Part shown: one piece after another, positions 1 to 7,143 of the stretch
Layout of the letters: each line of letters begins with the position of its first letter
Numbering within the stretch: position 1 is the stretch's first letter
DNA from: Alphaproteobacteria bacterium
GTDB lineage: Bacteria; Pseudomonadota; Alphaproteobacteria; Micavibrionales; UBA2020
NCBI GenBank assembly: GCA_023136145.1
Contig: JAGLRU010000007.1
Coordinates: 1 to 10,049, forward strand
DNA length: 10,049 nucleotides
Direction: 5' to 3'
The notes under the pieces: model-generated
What the model was told of the DNA's origin: nothing
Seen by the model: only the letters and a program-made list of their open reading frames with translations
The model's database searches: none
Translations under genes and position numbers: made by a program

Positions 1-440
1 ACTCCGTTCGAATCAAGTATCATCACACGGCCATTTGAACTTAAAGTTCCGAGAATTTGCGTTGGGTCTACGGAGCTTCCCGTTACTCGGTTTACCGCCA
101 ATGAATTAGATTTGGGCTGTTTAAATTCCGTCGAAGCCTGAGTGCCGATATTGAACGATTCCCAGTCAATGACAACGCGCTGTGTTTTCTGATTGATAAT
201 CAGATTATTTAATGAAGGATTGCTGAAGTCGGCACTTCCTGCAACGACTTTTCCGTCTTTAGGCGTTGCTCCGACATCAATGGCAAAAGCGATTCTAGGA
301 GTCGAACCTATAATAAGTCCTGCAATGGCCAGCGTTGTTAGCACATTTGGGACGATTCGCGCTGTTGTGCTCAACAACCAGCCACGAAATAACCTGAAAG
401 AACCGTTCCTAATAGACCTTTGCATGATTTTGTGCGTCAT
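1..440 (-). CDS. Two-partner-secretion exoprotein (FHA/TpsA-like adhesin), N-terminal part only
   Basis: This is the first 146 codons of a gene that runs off the left edge. Residues 1-53 form a long basic-then-hydrophobic signal peptide ending in a plausible AFA cleavage site (hydrophobic stretch about 34-47). The mature part (54-146) matches the TPS or haemagglutination-activity domain: KVVAGSADF, then LIINQKTQRVVIDWESFNIG, then LAVNRVTGSS, QILGTLSSNGRV and a final DSNGV in place of the usual NPNGV. In known systems this domain is recognised by an outer-membrane TpsB transporter, and the long repetitive remainder is exported as an adhesin or toxin. TpsB and the C-terminal part would lie outside the window. 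I prefer the ATG at 440 because AAGGA lies 8 nt upstream; an in-frame ATG at 449 has no spaced ribosome site. The gene diverges from the receiver gene at 906. Confidence 0.88.
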   Translation of the reverse strand, partial: MTHKIMQRSIRNGSFRLFRGWLLSTTARIVPNVLTTLAIAGLIIGSTPRIAFAIDVGATPKDGKVVAGSADFSNPSLNNLIINQKTQRVVIDWESFNIGTQASTEFKQPKSNSLAVNRVTGSSVDPTQILGTLSSNGRVMILDSNG

Positions 441-484
441 TTTGCCCATCCTTTTTTATTGGTATTTTTTGGGTACTGTCTAAA

Positions 485-516
485 AGTATATAAGATTTGC
501 ATTAACGCCCGTTTAA
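485..516 (-). promoter_or_regulatory. Probable CtrA-dependent promoter of the TPS exoprotein gene
   Basis: On the minus strand a perfect full CtrA box, TTAAACGGGCGTTAA (TTAA-N7-TTAA), occupies 516-502. A -10-like TATACT lies at 490-485. With a 17-nt spacer the -35 hexamer would fall at 513-508, in the centre of the box. This is the geometry of CtrA-activated promoters in Caulobacter, where the box replaces a consensus -35. The predicted start of transcription near 478 gives a leader of about 40 nt before the ATG at 440. The motif and spacing are seen directly; CtrA binding is inferred. Confidence 0.6.
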
Positions 517-627
517 GTTTATGTCAAATTTTCCTAAAATCCAATGTACTTTTGTTTTCTTTATAGTTATTTCCAAATTTATTGAAAGTGTTGCCTCTTC
601 GCCGAAGTGATGAGGAATCTTTCTAAG

Positions 628-670
628 AAATTCAAGGACGGCGATCCCTTGCTGTGCTCGGGATGATAAT
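628..670. repeat. Dispersed palindromic repeat, copy 1
   Basis: This 43-nt element aligns without gaps to the copy at 9625-9667 with 33 of 43 identities; the first 13 bases (AAATTCAAGGACG) are identical. It contains an inverted ATCCC/GGGAT pair around an 11-nt loop. The 24 nt just upstream (GTGATGAGGAATCTTTCTAA, 607-626) resembles the usual continuation of such elements, so the true unit may start near 604. It sits between two divergent genes, in the 465-nt gap. Confidence 0.6.
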
Positions 671-799
671 TTTTATCTCCTGATATAGGTAAAAAGTTGT
701 TTTATTATCATTTTTAACGAAAGAGCTTTCCGAAAGTTGTCGCTTAATCAACAGCTTAGTAATTTTTTTCAAAAACATTGGTTTTAATTACAAAATATC

Positions 800-829
800 T
801 TGACAGTATTTCCGTAAGATGACTATACT
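800..829 (+). promoter_or_regulatory. Sigma-70-type promoter of the CpdR-like gene
   Basis: A perfect -35 hexamer TTGACA (800-805) is followed after 18 nt by TATACT (824-829), one mismatch from the -10 consensus. Transcription should start near 836, leaving a leader of about 70 nt before the ATG at 906. I see no CtrA-type TTAA-N7-TTAA box here. The strong, apparently housekeeping promoter suggests that the degenerate receiver is actively expressed rather than decaying. Confidence 0.7.
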
Positions 830-905
830 GTAAACATAATGATTTAAAAAATGGTTAACAGGCAAGCGTCCATAATAATATTTTTACCTTTAGGGAGTTT
901 TTTAA

Positions 906-1367
906 ATGGCCAGAGTTTTAATTGCCGAACATAATAAAACCACTTCCAGCTATCTTTCAGCTACGCTGAAAAAAGAGGGAAATAGCGTTGAAATCGTCGA
1001 CAATGCTTTGGAAGCGTGGAAAGCTTCCTCGAAAGAAAATTTTGATATTCTTTTGGTAAATATTCTTATACCAGAGATGGATGGTTTTGTACTCGCACAA
1101 AAAGTCCTACAGAAAAATCCTGCACTTCGGATTATTTTTATCACGGGCTTTGCTGGTATCGCGATGGAAACTAAATCAACGCCTACCTATTCTCAGGTTG
1201 TTTTCACCAGTCGTCCATTCCATTTGAACGAGATAAATTCTCGTATACGTTATTTGATGGGAGAGGGAGGTATGCCAATGAAAAGTACACAGAAGGATGT
1301 CTGCGATAACGTGGTTTATGCCGATTTCAACAACAAGAACGTTTCTTGTCACCAGATTTCAAGTTAA
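906..1367 (+). CDS. cpdR: CpdR-like receiver protein lacking the phosphorylation residues
   Basis: This is a stand-alone receiver of 153 aa. The receiver fold spans residues 1-119 and has CpdR-family signatures: MARVLIAE at the start, FITGFAGIAME after beta-4 and PFHLNEI after beta-5. In Caulobacter, unphosphorylated CpdR binds ClpX and primes degradation of ClpXP substrates; ChpT phosphorylates it and switches this off. Here the phosphoacceptor is Asn52 (context LLVNILIPEMDG), the acidic pair is His9-Asn10 and the conserved Lys is Arg103 (SRPFHL). The switch Thr80 and the hydrophobic core are kept. It should therefore not accept phosphate in the normal way and may be locked in one state. A 34-residue polar tail (about 120-153) extends beyond the usual CpdR end. 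AGGGAG (892-897) lies 8 nt before the ATG. Family assignment is firm; orthology to canonical cpdR is not, since a normal copy may exist elsewhere. Confidence 0.85.
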   Translation: MARVLIAEHNKTTSSYLSATLKKEGNSVEIVDNALEAWKASSKENFDILLVNILIPEMDGFVLAQKVLQKNPALRIIFITGFAGIAMETKSTPTYSQVVFTSRPFHLNEINSRIRYLMGEGGMPMKSTQKDVCDNVVYADFNNKNVSCHQISS

Positions 1368-1382
1368 CCCCCCCTACGGATC

Positions 1383-1407
1383 TCCGGAATTCTCCCCCGA
1401 ATCCGGA
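1383..1407 (+). other. Short GC-rich hairpin downstream of the CpdR-like gene
   Basis: TCCGGA and TTC pair with GAA and TCCGGA across a six-base loop (TCCCCC), giving a 9-bp stem with one bulged A. It lies 15 nt after the stop codon and 14 nt before the terminator stem. It lacks its own T-tract, so it may protect the 3' end of the mRNA or be a decayed repeat. Confidence 0.4.
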
Positions 1408-1421
1408 TTATCCCGTAATTC

Positions 1422-1459
1422 TTGCTCAGGTTGCTTTCAGCAATCTGAGCAATTTTTTT
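1422..1459 (+). terminator. Rho-independent terminator of the CpdR-like gene
   Basis: The arms 1422-1435 (TTGCTCAGGTTGCT) and 1439-1452 (AGCAATCTGAGCAA) form a 14-bp stem with one G-T pair and a 3-nt loop, followed directly by seven T (1453-1459). There is no T-tract on the opposite side, so it should act only on the plus strand and not end the cheR transcript. Confidence 0.9.
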
Positions 1460-1526
1460 ACTTGGCGCAAATAAAACGCCCTGATTATAGTCGATTGATT
1501 AATTAACTGTATGTTTTTCCTTAAAA

Positions 1527-1598
1527 CGTCATACTGGCGAAAGCCGATACCTTGCTGCAACAGTAAGAAAGATTCCGGCCTCCGTCGGAATGACGGGA
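1527..1598. repeat. Palindromic intergenic repeat, diverged third family member
   Basis: The left part (CGTCATACTGGCGAAAGCC, 1527-1545) and the right part (GATTCCGGCCTCCGTCGGAA, 1571-1590, then TGACGGG) resemble the outward arms of CGTCATTCCGGC-type palindromic elements. GATTCC...CGGAATGAC matches the 3' half of the repeats at 628 and 9625. It lies between the convergent ends of the CpdR-like gene and cheR. I see no clear minus-strand T-tract terminator for cheR in 1460-1638, so this structured element may mark that transcript end. Confidence 0.5.
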
Positions 1599-1638
1599 AG
1601 GGTATAGTTATTTTTTCAAACGATTGTAAAGATCAAAA

Positions 1639-2520
1639 TCACGTTACTGCGGTTTTTGCCACAGTATTAGTTAAGGAAGTCGGGTTTTTTTTATCCGTCG
1701 CGAAAGTAGAATCCTTCTGAACGTAAATTCCCTTTATTTCAGGTACTGGTTTGAAGTCATTCGACACACCGATTACGGTTTCTGCCCCCCCGAGTAAAAG
1801 GACACCGTCTGGCTTTATAACTGTCTTGATCGCGGCAATAACTTTGGCTTTGGTAGGCACGTCGAAATAAATTAGCACGTTTCTGCAGAAGATAATGTCA
1901 AACTGCCCAAGTCCGATCATTTTCTCCATAAGGTTCACTGCCCTGAATGTCACCATATCCCTCACTACTGGCTTGATCGCCCAGCTATTACCTTGTTGAG
2001 TGAAGTATTTGATTAGCATCTGGATTGGTAGACCGCGCTGGACTTCAAACTGTGAATAAATTCCCGATCGAGCCTGTGTCAGAATATCAAGAGACAAGTC
2101 TGTCGCTACGATCTCGATTTTCCATCCAGCAAGATCAGGATAGTCTCGTAGTAGCATCGCAATCGAATAGGGTTCTTGTCCACTGGAACAAGCCGCCGAC
2201 CATATCCTGAGGGTTTTCTGCATACTTCTTTCTTTGACGAAGTAAGGTAGAAGGTTTTCCTCCATGCGCTGAAAAGGTGTGTTATCCCGGAAAAACGACG
2301 TTTCATTGGTTGTCATCGCCTCAATAACAGTACGCTGAAGATCAACATCTTTCGTAGATCGAATTTCTTGTGCCAGACCTTCCAGCCCACCCTGAATTCC
2401 TTTTTTTTGGACGATAGGCAGTAAACGAGATTCGAGCAGATACATTTTTTCTGGCGTAATCACCAGACCAGACTCTCTCTGGAGTAGATTTTCAAAAAAT
2501 TTGAAATCCAGATCGTTCAA
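1639..2520 (-). CDS. cheR: CheR, chemoreceptor glutamate methyltransferase
   Basis: CheR transfers methyl groups from S-adenosylmethionine to glutamates of chemoreceptors in the cytoplasm and works against CheB in adaptation. At 293 aa it has the usual length. The N-terminal helical domain (about 1-75) ends in TTNETSFFRD (71-79). The SAM-binding domain follows, with WSAACSSGQEPYS (107-119), ATDLS (139-143), and the FCRNVLIYFD motif (211-220). The tail after residue 270 is polar and unstructured-looking. The start is a TTG (2520-2518) overlapping the TGA of cheB as TTGA, with GGGAGA five nt upstream inside the cheB end, so translation is probably coupled. It is the last gene of the run, convergent with the CpdR-like gene. 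Confidence 0.96.
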   Translation of the reverse strand: MNDLDFKFFENLLQRESGLVITPEKMYLLESRLLPIVQKKGIQGGLEGLAQEIRSTKDVDLQRTVIEAMTTNETSFFRDNTPFQRMEENLLPYFVKERSMQKTLRIWSAACSSGQEPYSIAMLLRDYPDLAGWKIEIVATDLSLDILTQARSGIYSQFEVQRGLPIQMLIKYFTQQGNSWAIKPVVRDMVTFRAVNLMEKMIGLGQFDIIFCRNVLIYFDVPTKAKVIAAIKTVIKPDGVLLLGGAETVIGVSNDFKPVPEIKGIYVQKDSTFATDKKNPTSLTNTVAKTAVT

Positions 2521-3662
2521 ATCAATCTCCCACAGCTGACATATTCACGAACTGCTTTGGCCATCAATCCTAGCGGGAGTACTTGCGTACAAATACCAGC
2601 CATTGCAACTGCTCCAGGCATTCCCCAGACGGTGCTGGTCGTTTCATCCTGTGCTAGCACGACACCTCCGGCATTATCGATTTGCTTGCAACCTTTCAAT
2701 CCATCGGCTCCCATGCCCGTGAAAATAATGGCGAGAACTTTTTTACCGTAAGTATCAACAATGCTCCTTAACATCGGATCGACGGCTGGACGACAGAAAT
2801 TTTCTGCCTCCTCCTGATTTAGTGAGATAATCTTTTTACCATTCAATTTTTTCACGATCATATGAAAGTTTCCGGGAGCCAGATAAATATCCCCGTCATT
2901 AACGATATCTCCTTCTACCGCCTCCTTGCACTTCAGGTTAGAGCGTTGGGTTATATGTTCCGCCAGAATGGTTGTGAAGGTTGGCGGCATATGCTGAGTG
3001 ATGAAAATTGGCTGTTTTATACCGCCTTTCAATTCCGAAAAAAACTGTAGGAGTGCTTGCGGTCCACCCGTTGAACTGCCGATGGCGATCACATCCGGTG
3101 ATATTTTGATGATCTCGGAGCGCAGCGTGAATTTTTTTGTGGGTGGTAGTATCTTAGCTGGGGTGACCTCCGTTTTTTCAATTTTCTTAGGTTTCGGGAC
3201 AGCAGCTCTCTTTTTTTTAGCTAGATAGCCTAGTGTTCTGATTTTTTCAATTAAGTTGTCACGAAAAATGTTTGATCCTGACAGTTCCTGCGTTGTCGGC
3301 TTGGCAAGGCATTCTGCCGCCCCTGCCTGAAAGGCTTTCATCGTGATGATGGCGTTTTCTTTCGTCAAGGTTGAGGCGATTATCACTTGCACATAGGGAT
3401 CCGCTTTGAGAATAAAAGGCAGAGCTGTCAATCCATCCATCACCGGCATTTCAATATCCAGCACTATGACATCAAAAGAGGTCTTTCTTATATTATTGAG
3501 TGCCATCTGACCGTTTGAAACAGAAGCGATGACCTTGATATCTGGAACGCTCTCAATAAAGCGTGTCAGGAATCCGCGAATCACCGCAGAATCATCGACA
3601 AGCATCACTCGAATTAGGTCGTTTACTGGCGGAAGTGATGTATTTTTAAGAGATGCACTCAT
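2517..3662 (-). CDS. cheB: CheB, chemoreceptor methylesterase/deamidase response regulator
   Basis: CheB removes methyl groups from receptor glutamates and deamidates glutamines once CheA has phosphorylated it. The receiver (about 17-125) is complete: Asp23-Asp24, phosphoacceptor Asp69 in VLDIEMPVMDG, and Lys121 in AKPTT. A basic Lys/Pro-rich linker (148-180) is followed by the esterase domain (188-377), whose triad is Ser197 (GSSTGG), His224 (QHMP) and Asp320 (GMGADG). The length of 381 aa is slightly above the usual 350 because of the linker. It follows cheY by 8 nt with AAGGTGG just before the ATG, and overlaps the cheR start. All catalytic residues are present. Confidence 0.97.
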   Translation of the reverse strand: MSASLKNTSLPPVNDLIRVMLVDDSAVIRGFLTRFIESVPDIKVIASVSNGQMALNNIRKTSFDVIVLDIEMPVMDGLTALPFILKADPYVQVIIASTLTKENAIITMKAFQAGAAECLAKPTTQELSGSNIFRDNLIEKIRTLGYLAKKKRAAVPKPKKIEKTEVTPAKILPPTKKFTLRSEIIKISPDVIAIGSSTGGPQALLQFFSELKGGIKQPIFITQHMPPTFTTILAEHITQRSNLKCKEAVEGDIVNDGDIYLAPGNFHMIVKKLNGKKIISLNQEEAENFCRPAVDPMLRSIVDTYGKKVLAIIFTGMGADGLKGCKQIDNAGGVVLAQDETTSTVWGMPGAVAMAGICTQVLPLGLMAKAVREYVSCGRLI

Positions 3663-3670
3663 ACGCCACC

Positions 3671-4036
3671 TTATAATAAACCGATTTGTAAAAGCTTGCT
3701 TTGGATGATCTCGCTGTCAAATGGTTTCATGATATATTCGTCGGCTCCTGCCCCAAGAGCTTCCTGAATAAATGAAAAATCATTCTCTGTTGTGCAGAAA
3801 ACGACCTTTGGAGAATCTCCGCCTAGAGTTTGTCGCAGCTTGCGTAAAAACTTTATGCCGTTCATGACAGGCATGTTCCAGTCCAAAAGGATGACTTCTG
3901 GCATATTCACAATACAGATATCAAATGCCTTTTGCCCGTCCTCAGCTTCCTCGCAGGAAAGCCCGAGGTCTTCCATGATTTTGCGTGCAACCTTCCGAAC
4001 GACACGGCTATCGTCAACGATTAGACATGTCTTCAT
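3671..4036 (-). CDS. cheY: CheY, single-domain chemotaxis response regulator
   Basis: This is a 121-aa stand-alone receiver with no output domain, expected to take phosphate from CheA and act on the flagellar switch or as a phosphate sink. The active site is complete: Asp8-Asp9, phosphoacceptor Asp52 (LLDWNMPVMNG), switch Thr82 or Thr83 (FCTTEND) and Lys104 (MKPF). It contrasts with the CpdR-like protein in the same window, in which these residues are lost. It lies 18 nt after cheW with AGGGGGA close before the ATG, and 8 nt before cheB. Which receiver, this or the one fused to CheA, carries the motility output cannot be told from sequence. Confidence 0.95.
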   Translation of the reverse strand: MKTCLIVDDSRVVRKVARKIMEDLGLSCEEAEDGQKAFDICIVNMPEVILLDWNMPVMNGIKFLRKLRQTLGGDSPKVVFCTTENDFSFIQEALGAGADEYIMKPFDSEIIQSKLLQIGLL

Positions 4037-4054
4037 TCCATCCCCCTGTTGCCA

Positions 4055-4540
4055 TCAAGCTGCCTCGTTATCAGCTTTCTGGCAGATTGCGTCCAGCATC
4101 ACAGGAACGTCCAGTATCACCAGCAAATGACCTTTCAGGCGATAAACACCCGTTGCCAACTCACGCCACGAAGCATCTAGTGTTTGAGGTGTATTTTCAA
4201 AGTCTTCGTCCGGTAGTGGAAGAACTTCACCCACGCTATCTACTATCAAACTATACAATTCACCGTGATGTTCCACAACGACATACATCGTTTTCATGTC
4301 GGGTGTCCTTTCTGGCATTTGCAGCTTGTGGCGGAGATTGATCGTTGTCACAACGCGTCCGCGTAGATTCAAGGAACCAGTTATTTCTTTTGGTGCAAGA
4401 GGCACTCGTGTGACCTTCTGTTCTCCCAAAACATCCTGTACCTGTAAAACAGGGATTCCAAAGAGCTGTTCAGACACCGTCATGGTCAGAAATTCTCTGT
4501 TTTTTCCAGATAGATTTGCTTCTTTTTTTTCGTCTGTCAT
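4055..4540 (-). CDS. cheW: CheW, chemosensory coupling protein
   Basis: CheW links chemoreceptors to CheA in the array. The 161-aa protein is a single CheW/SH3-like domain (about 14-152) with FGIPVLQVQDVL near the start and the receptor- and kinase-contact motif GSLNLRGRVVTTINLR (55-70). The first 14 residues are polar. Its ATG overlaps the cheA stop as ATGA, and GGGAGA lies 6 nt upstream within the end of cheA, so the two subunits are probably made in a coupled way. cheY follows after 18 nt. Confidence 0.96.
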   Translation of the reverse strand: MTDEKKEANLSGKNREFLTMTVSEQLFGIPVLQVQDVLGEQKVTRVPLAPKEITGSLNLRGRVVTTINLRHKLQMPERTPDMKTMYVVVEHHGELYSLIVDSVGEVLPLPDEDFENTPQTLDASWRELATGVYRLKGHLLVILDVPVMLDAICQKADNEAA

Positions 4541-7143
4541 GCGACTTCTCCCTTTTGAGCAATGGATTGAAGTAGTGCTTCTCGGTCGAATTTTGCGATA
4601 TAGTCGTCAAATCCTGCGGCTTTTCCGCGATCCACATCCTGAGTCGTCGCATGGGATGAAAGTGCGACCAGCGGCACGTTTTTCCATTTGCTGTCGTCAG
4701 CTTTTATTTTAAGGGCAAATTCATATCCGTCCATGCCCGGCATTTCGATGTCGCTGACAATGACATCGAATTTTTCTCCGGCATCGCAGAGATCAAGGGC
4801 CTCCTGCCCACTCTGTATGCTGATAACTTGGTATCCGGCGATAGAGAGCATTGGGGAAATCATGTTTCGGAAGAACGGGCTGTCGTCCACAAGAAGTACT
4901 TTTTTTGCTCCACCCTTTTGTTCGAACCCTGCGCTGTCTTTGGTGCCGAACCAGTCTGGATGAGCAATGGATAGGAAATGCCCGACATCAATTACGTCCG
5001 TGGCCTGATCGTGAATGACGGCACTGCCGAGAAGTCCGAAATTGTCTTCGGCTTTGATTTCGACGTTAACCGTTTCCTCGACGATATCCACGATTTCATC
5101 GACCATAAGCCCCATTGATCTTTCTCTATCCGAGAAAACCAGAACTGACTGACCACCTTGCTCCTTTTGCTTCATCAGGTCGTTGAATGGAATGAGCGGC
5201 ATAAGATTGCCCCGATACTGCACCACTTTCTGGTGTCCAGAAAACTCTATCTTTTCGACATCAAATTCCTCAAGGCGAGCAACAAGTGATAGTGGCACAG
5301 CGCGACTTGCTCCTTCTCCTGCCTTGAAGATGAGGAGTGATGTCTTGCTTTCGGAGTCCGTCAAGGTATGACTATTTTCATCTGATTTGTTGTTTTCTTC
5401 TTCTACGTCTGCCATATTGCCGATAGTATTGGCGATGCCGTTGGGGTCGAGAATCATAATTACGCTGCCATCCCCGAGAATGGTATTCCCCGAAAATATT
5501 CTGATACCTTTCAAAATGGGAGAGACTGGCTTCACGACGATTTCCTCGGTATCAAAAACGCGGTCAACGACGATACCAAAGGTCTGGGCACCGACTTCAA
5601 CAACGATGACTTGCTTGCCGATGCCACTGTTGGTCTCGTCTTTGCTCTCACACTCTCCCTCGCTATTGTTCTTGTTCTCGTCAATTTTTTCCAATTCAAG
5701 AACTTTCCCGAGTGCCACAAGCGGTAAGAGGCGGTTTCTTAGTCGCATGATTGGTGTGTCGTTGATTTCCTCCAGCCTGTTGTCCCCTTGTCCTGAGAGG
5801 CGCACCAATTCTTGTACGCTGATCTGCGGAATGGCGAAACGCTCGCCTCCTGCTTCAATGATTAGTGCCGATACGATTGCCAGCGTTAGCGGGATCTTGA
5901 TGGTGAATGTGGTTCCTTTTTTCCAGATGGATTTCATCTCGATAGTGCCACCGATTTTTTCGATGTTCGTGCGCACAACGTCCATACCAACGCCGCGCCC
6001 GGAAACAGCTGTCACTTTGTCTGCTGTCGAAAACCCTGCGTCGAAAATGAATTGCTGAATCTGCTGATCCGTCATGGTCTTGAGCTGTTCTTCCGTCGCG
6101 ATTTTCTGTTCCAGCACTTTCTTTCGGATTTTGTCCATATTCAGACCACGTCCGTCATCCGAAATCTCTATAACGATATGTCCGCCCTCATGAAAGGCGT
6201 TAAGCAGAACCGTTCCTTCCTCGTGCTTGCCTGCTGCTAGACGTTCCTCTGGAGTTTCAATCCCGTGATCTCCGGAATTGCGAACCATGTGTGTCAGTGG
6301 ATCCTTGATAAACTCTAGAACCTGACGATCCAGTTCCGTATCGCTACCGCGCATATCAAGGTTGATTTTTTTGCCAAGTTCTACATTAATATCACGGATG
6401 ATTCTGGGCAGTTTGCTCCAGGCATTGCCGACTGGTTGCATTCTGGTTTGCATGACACCTTCTTGCAATTCCGACACGACATGGCTGAGGCGCTGCAACG
6501 GTGGCGTAAATGGGCTGTCGTGTTCTGTCCTCAGAATCTGGAGGAGTTGGTTGCGTGTCAGGACGAGTTCGCTAACCATAGTCATCAGATTTTCAAGTAC
6601 GTTTACGTCAACACGCAGGGTTTTTTCTTCCACCGATTTGGATGGAAGTGCAGTCTGTGCGGAGTCGGCATTCTTGGTACTGTCATTTGCAGAAGGCGGC
6701 GTGGCAGATTCGGCATCCACCGGCTCTAATACCGATTCCTCTTTCACTGGGAGATTCGTTTCGCTCTTACTTTTATAAACGGCATCGAGCTTGGCGATTA
6801 GTTCCTCGTCGTCTCCCTCTATTTCTGTTCCGGTGGCAGCAATTCCCGCAACAATCGTTTTAATGCGATCAATGGCTTCGAAAATCAGGGAAACCGTCTC
6901 CTCCGTGATTTGCAACGAACCCTCGCGGTAGCGCCCCATGATATTTTCGGAATGGTGAGCGACTTTTTCGAGGCGTGGAAGTCCCAGAAATCCGCATGTT
7001 CCTTTGATGGTGTGCACAAGTCGGAAAATACGGCTGATTAAATCTTTGTCGTTTGGGTTTTGCTCAAGCCTTACAATATCAATATCAAGTGCATTGATGC
7101 TTTCAGACGTCTCTGTCAGAAATTCTTGAACCAGATCATCCAT
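4537..7143 (-). CDS. cheA: CheA histidine kinase with second CheW-like domain and C-terminal receiver
   Basis: CheA autophosphorylates on a histidine in response to receptors and passes phosphate to CheY and CheB. The domain order is: P1/Hpt (1-122) with His44 in LVHTIKGTCGF; a low-complexity linker (125-172); dimerisation P3 (175-240); kinase P4 with N box HMVRNSGDHGIE (285-296), DDGRG (329-333) and GRGVGMDVV (382-390); P5/CheW-like (423-575) interrupted by an acidic stretch (485-508); an acidic linker (579-600); a second CheW-like domain (601-728); and a receiver (747-865) with Asp753-Asp754, Asp798 and Lys851 intact. No separate P2 (CheY/CheB-binding) domain is evident. At 868 aa it is some 200 residues longer than classical CheA. 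AAGGAGA lies 8 nt before the ATG. It overlaps cheW by ATGA; the 176-nt AT-rich gap to chpT shows no promoter I would call with confidence. Confidence 0.97.
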   Translation of the reverse strand: MDDLVQEFLTETSESINALDIDIVRLEQNPNDKDLISRIFRLVHTIKGTCGFLGLPRLEKVAHHSENIMGRYREGSLQITEETVSLIFEAIDRIKTIVAGIAATGTEIEGDDEELIAKLDAVYKSKSETNLPVKEESVLEPVDAESATPPSANDSTKNADSAQTALPSKSVEEKTLRVDVNVLENLMTMVSELVLTRNQLLQILRTEHDSPFTPPLQRLSHVVSELQEGVMQTRMQPVGNAWSKLPRIIRDINVELGKKINLDMRGSDTELDRQVLEFIKDPLTHMVRNSGDHGIETPEERLAAGKHEEGTVLLNAFHEGGHIVIEISDDGRGLNMDKIRKKVLEQKIATEEQLKTMTDQQIQQFIFDAGFSTADKVTAVSGRGVGMDVVRTNIEKIGGTIEMKSIWKKGTTFTIKIPLTLAIVSALIIEAGGERFAIPQISVQELVRLSGQGDNRLEEINDTPIMRLRNRLLPLVALGKVLELEKIDENKNNSEGECESKDETNSGIGKQVIVVEVGAQTFGIVVDRVFDTEEIVVKPVSPILKGIRIFSGNTILGDGSVIMILDPNGIANTIGNMADVEEENNKSDENSHTLTDSESKTSLLIFKAGEGASRAVPLSLVARLEEFDVEKIEFSGHQKVVQYRGNLMPLIPFNDLMKQKEQGGQSVLVFSDRERSMGLMVDEIVDIVEETVNVEIKAEDNFGLLGSAVIHDQATDVIDVGHFLSIAHPDWFGTKDSAGFEQKGGAKKVLLVDDSPFFRNMISPMLSIAGYQVISIQSGQEALDLCDAGEKFDVIVSDIEMPGMDGYEFALKIKADDSKWKNVPLVALSSHATTQDVDRGKAAGFDDYIAKFDREALLQSIAQKGEVA

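Noticed and set aside
193..483. Plus-strand ORF of 96 aa near the left edge
   Set aside because: It is antisense to the TPS exoprotein start, whose minus-strand translation shows clear family motifs and a signal peptide.
522..527. Minus-strand TTGACA as the -35 of the TPS gene promoter
   Set aside because: The only good -10 (TATACT at 490-485) is 31 nt away, and hexamers at 16-18 nt do not resemble a -10; the CtrA-box arrangement fits better.
1297..1720. Plus-strand ORFs between the CpdR-like gene and cheR
   Set aside because: They run through the terminator stem, the palindromic repeat and the end of cheR, and have no ribosome sites or protein-like composition.
5387..6058. Plus-strand ORF of 223 aa inside cheA
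   Set aside because: It lies wholly antisense to the CheA kinase and P5 coding region; its Ser/Thr/Pro-rich product shows no family and is a reading-frame shadow.
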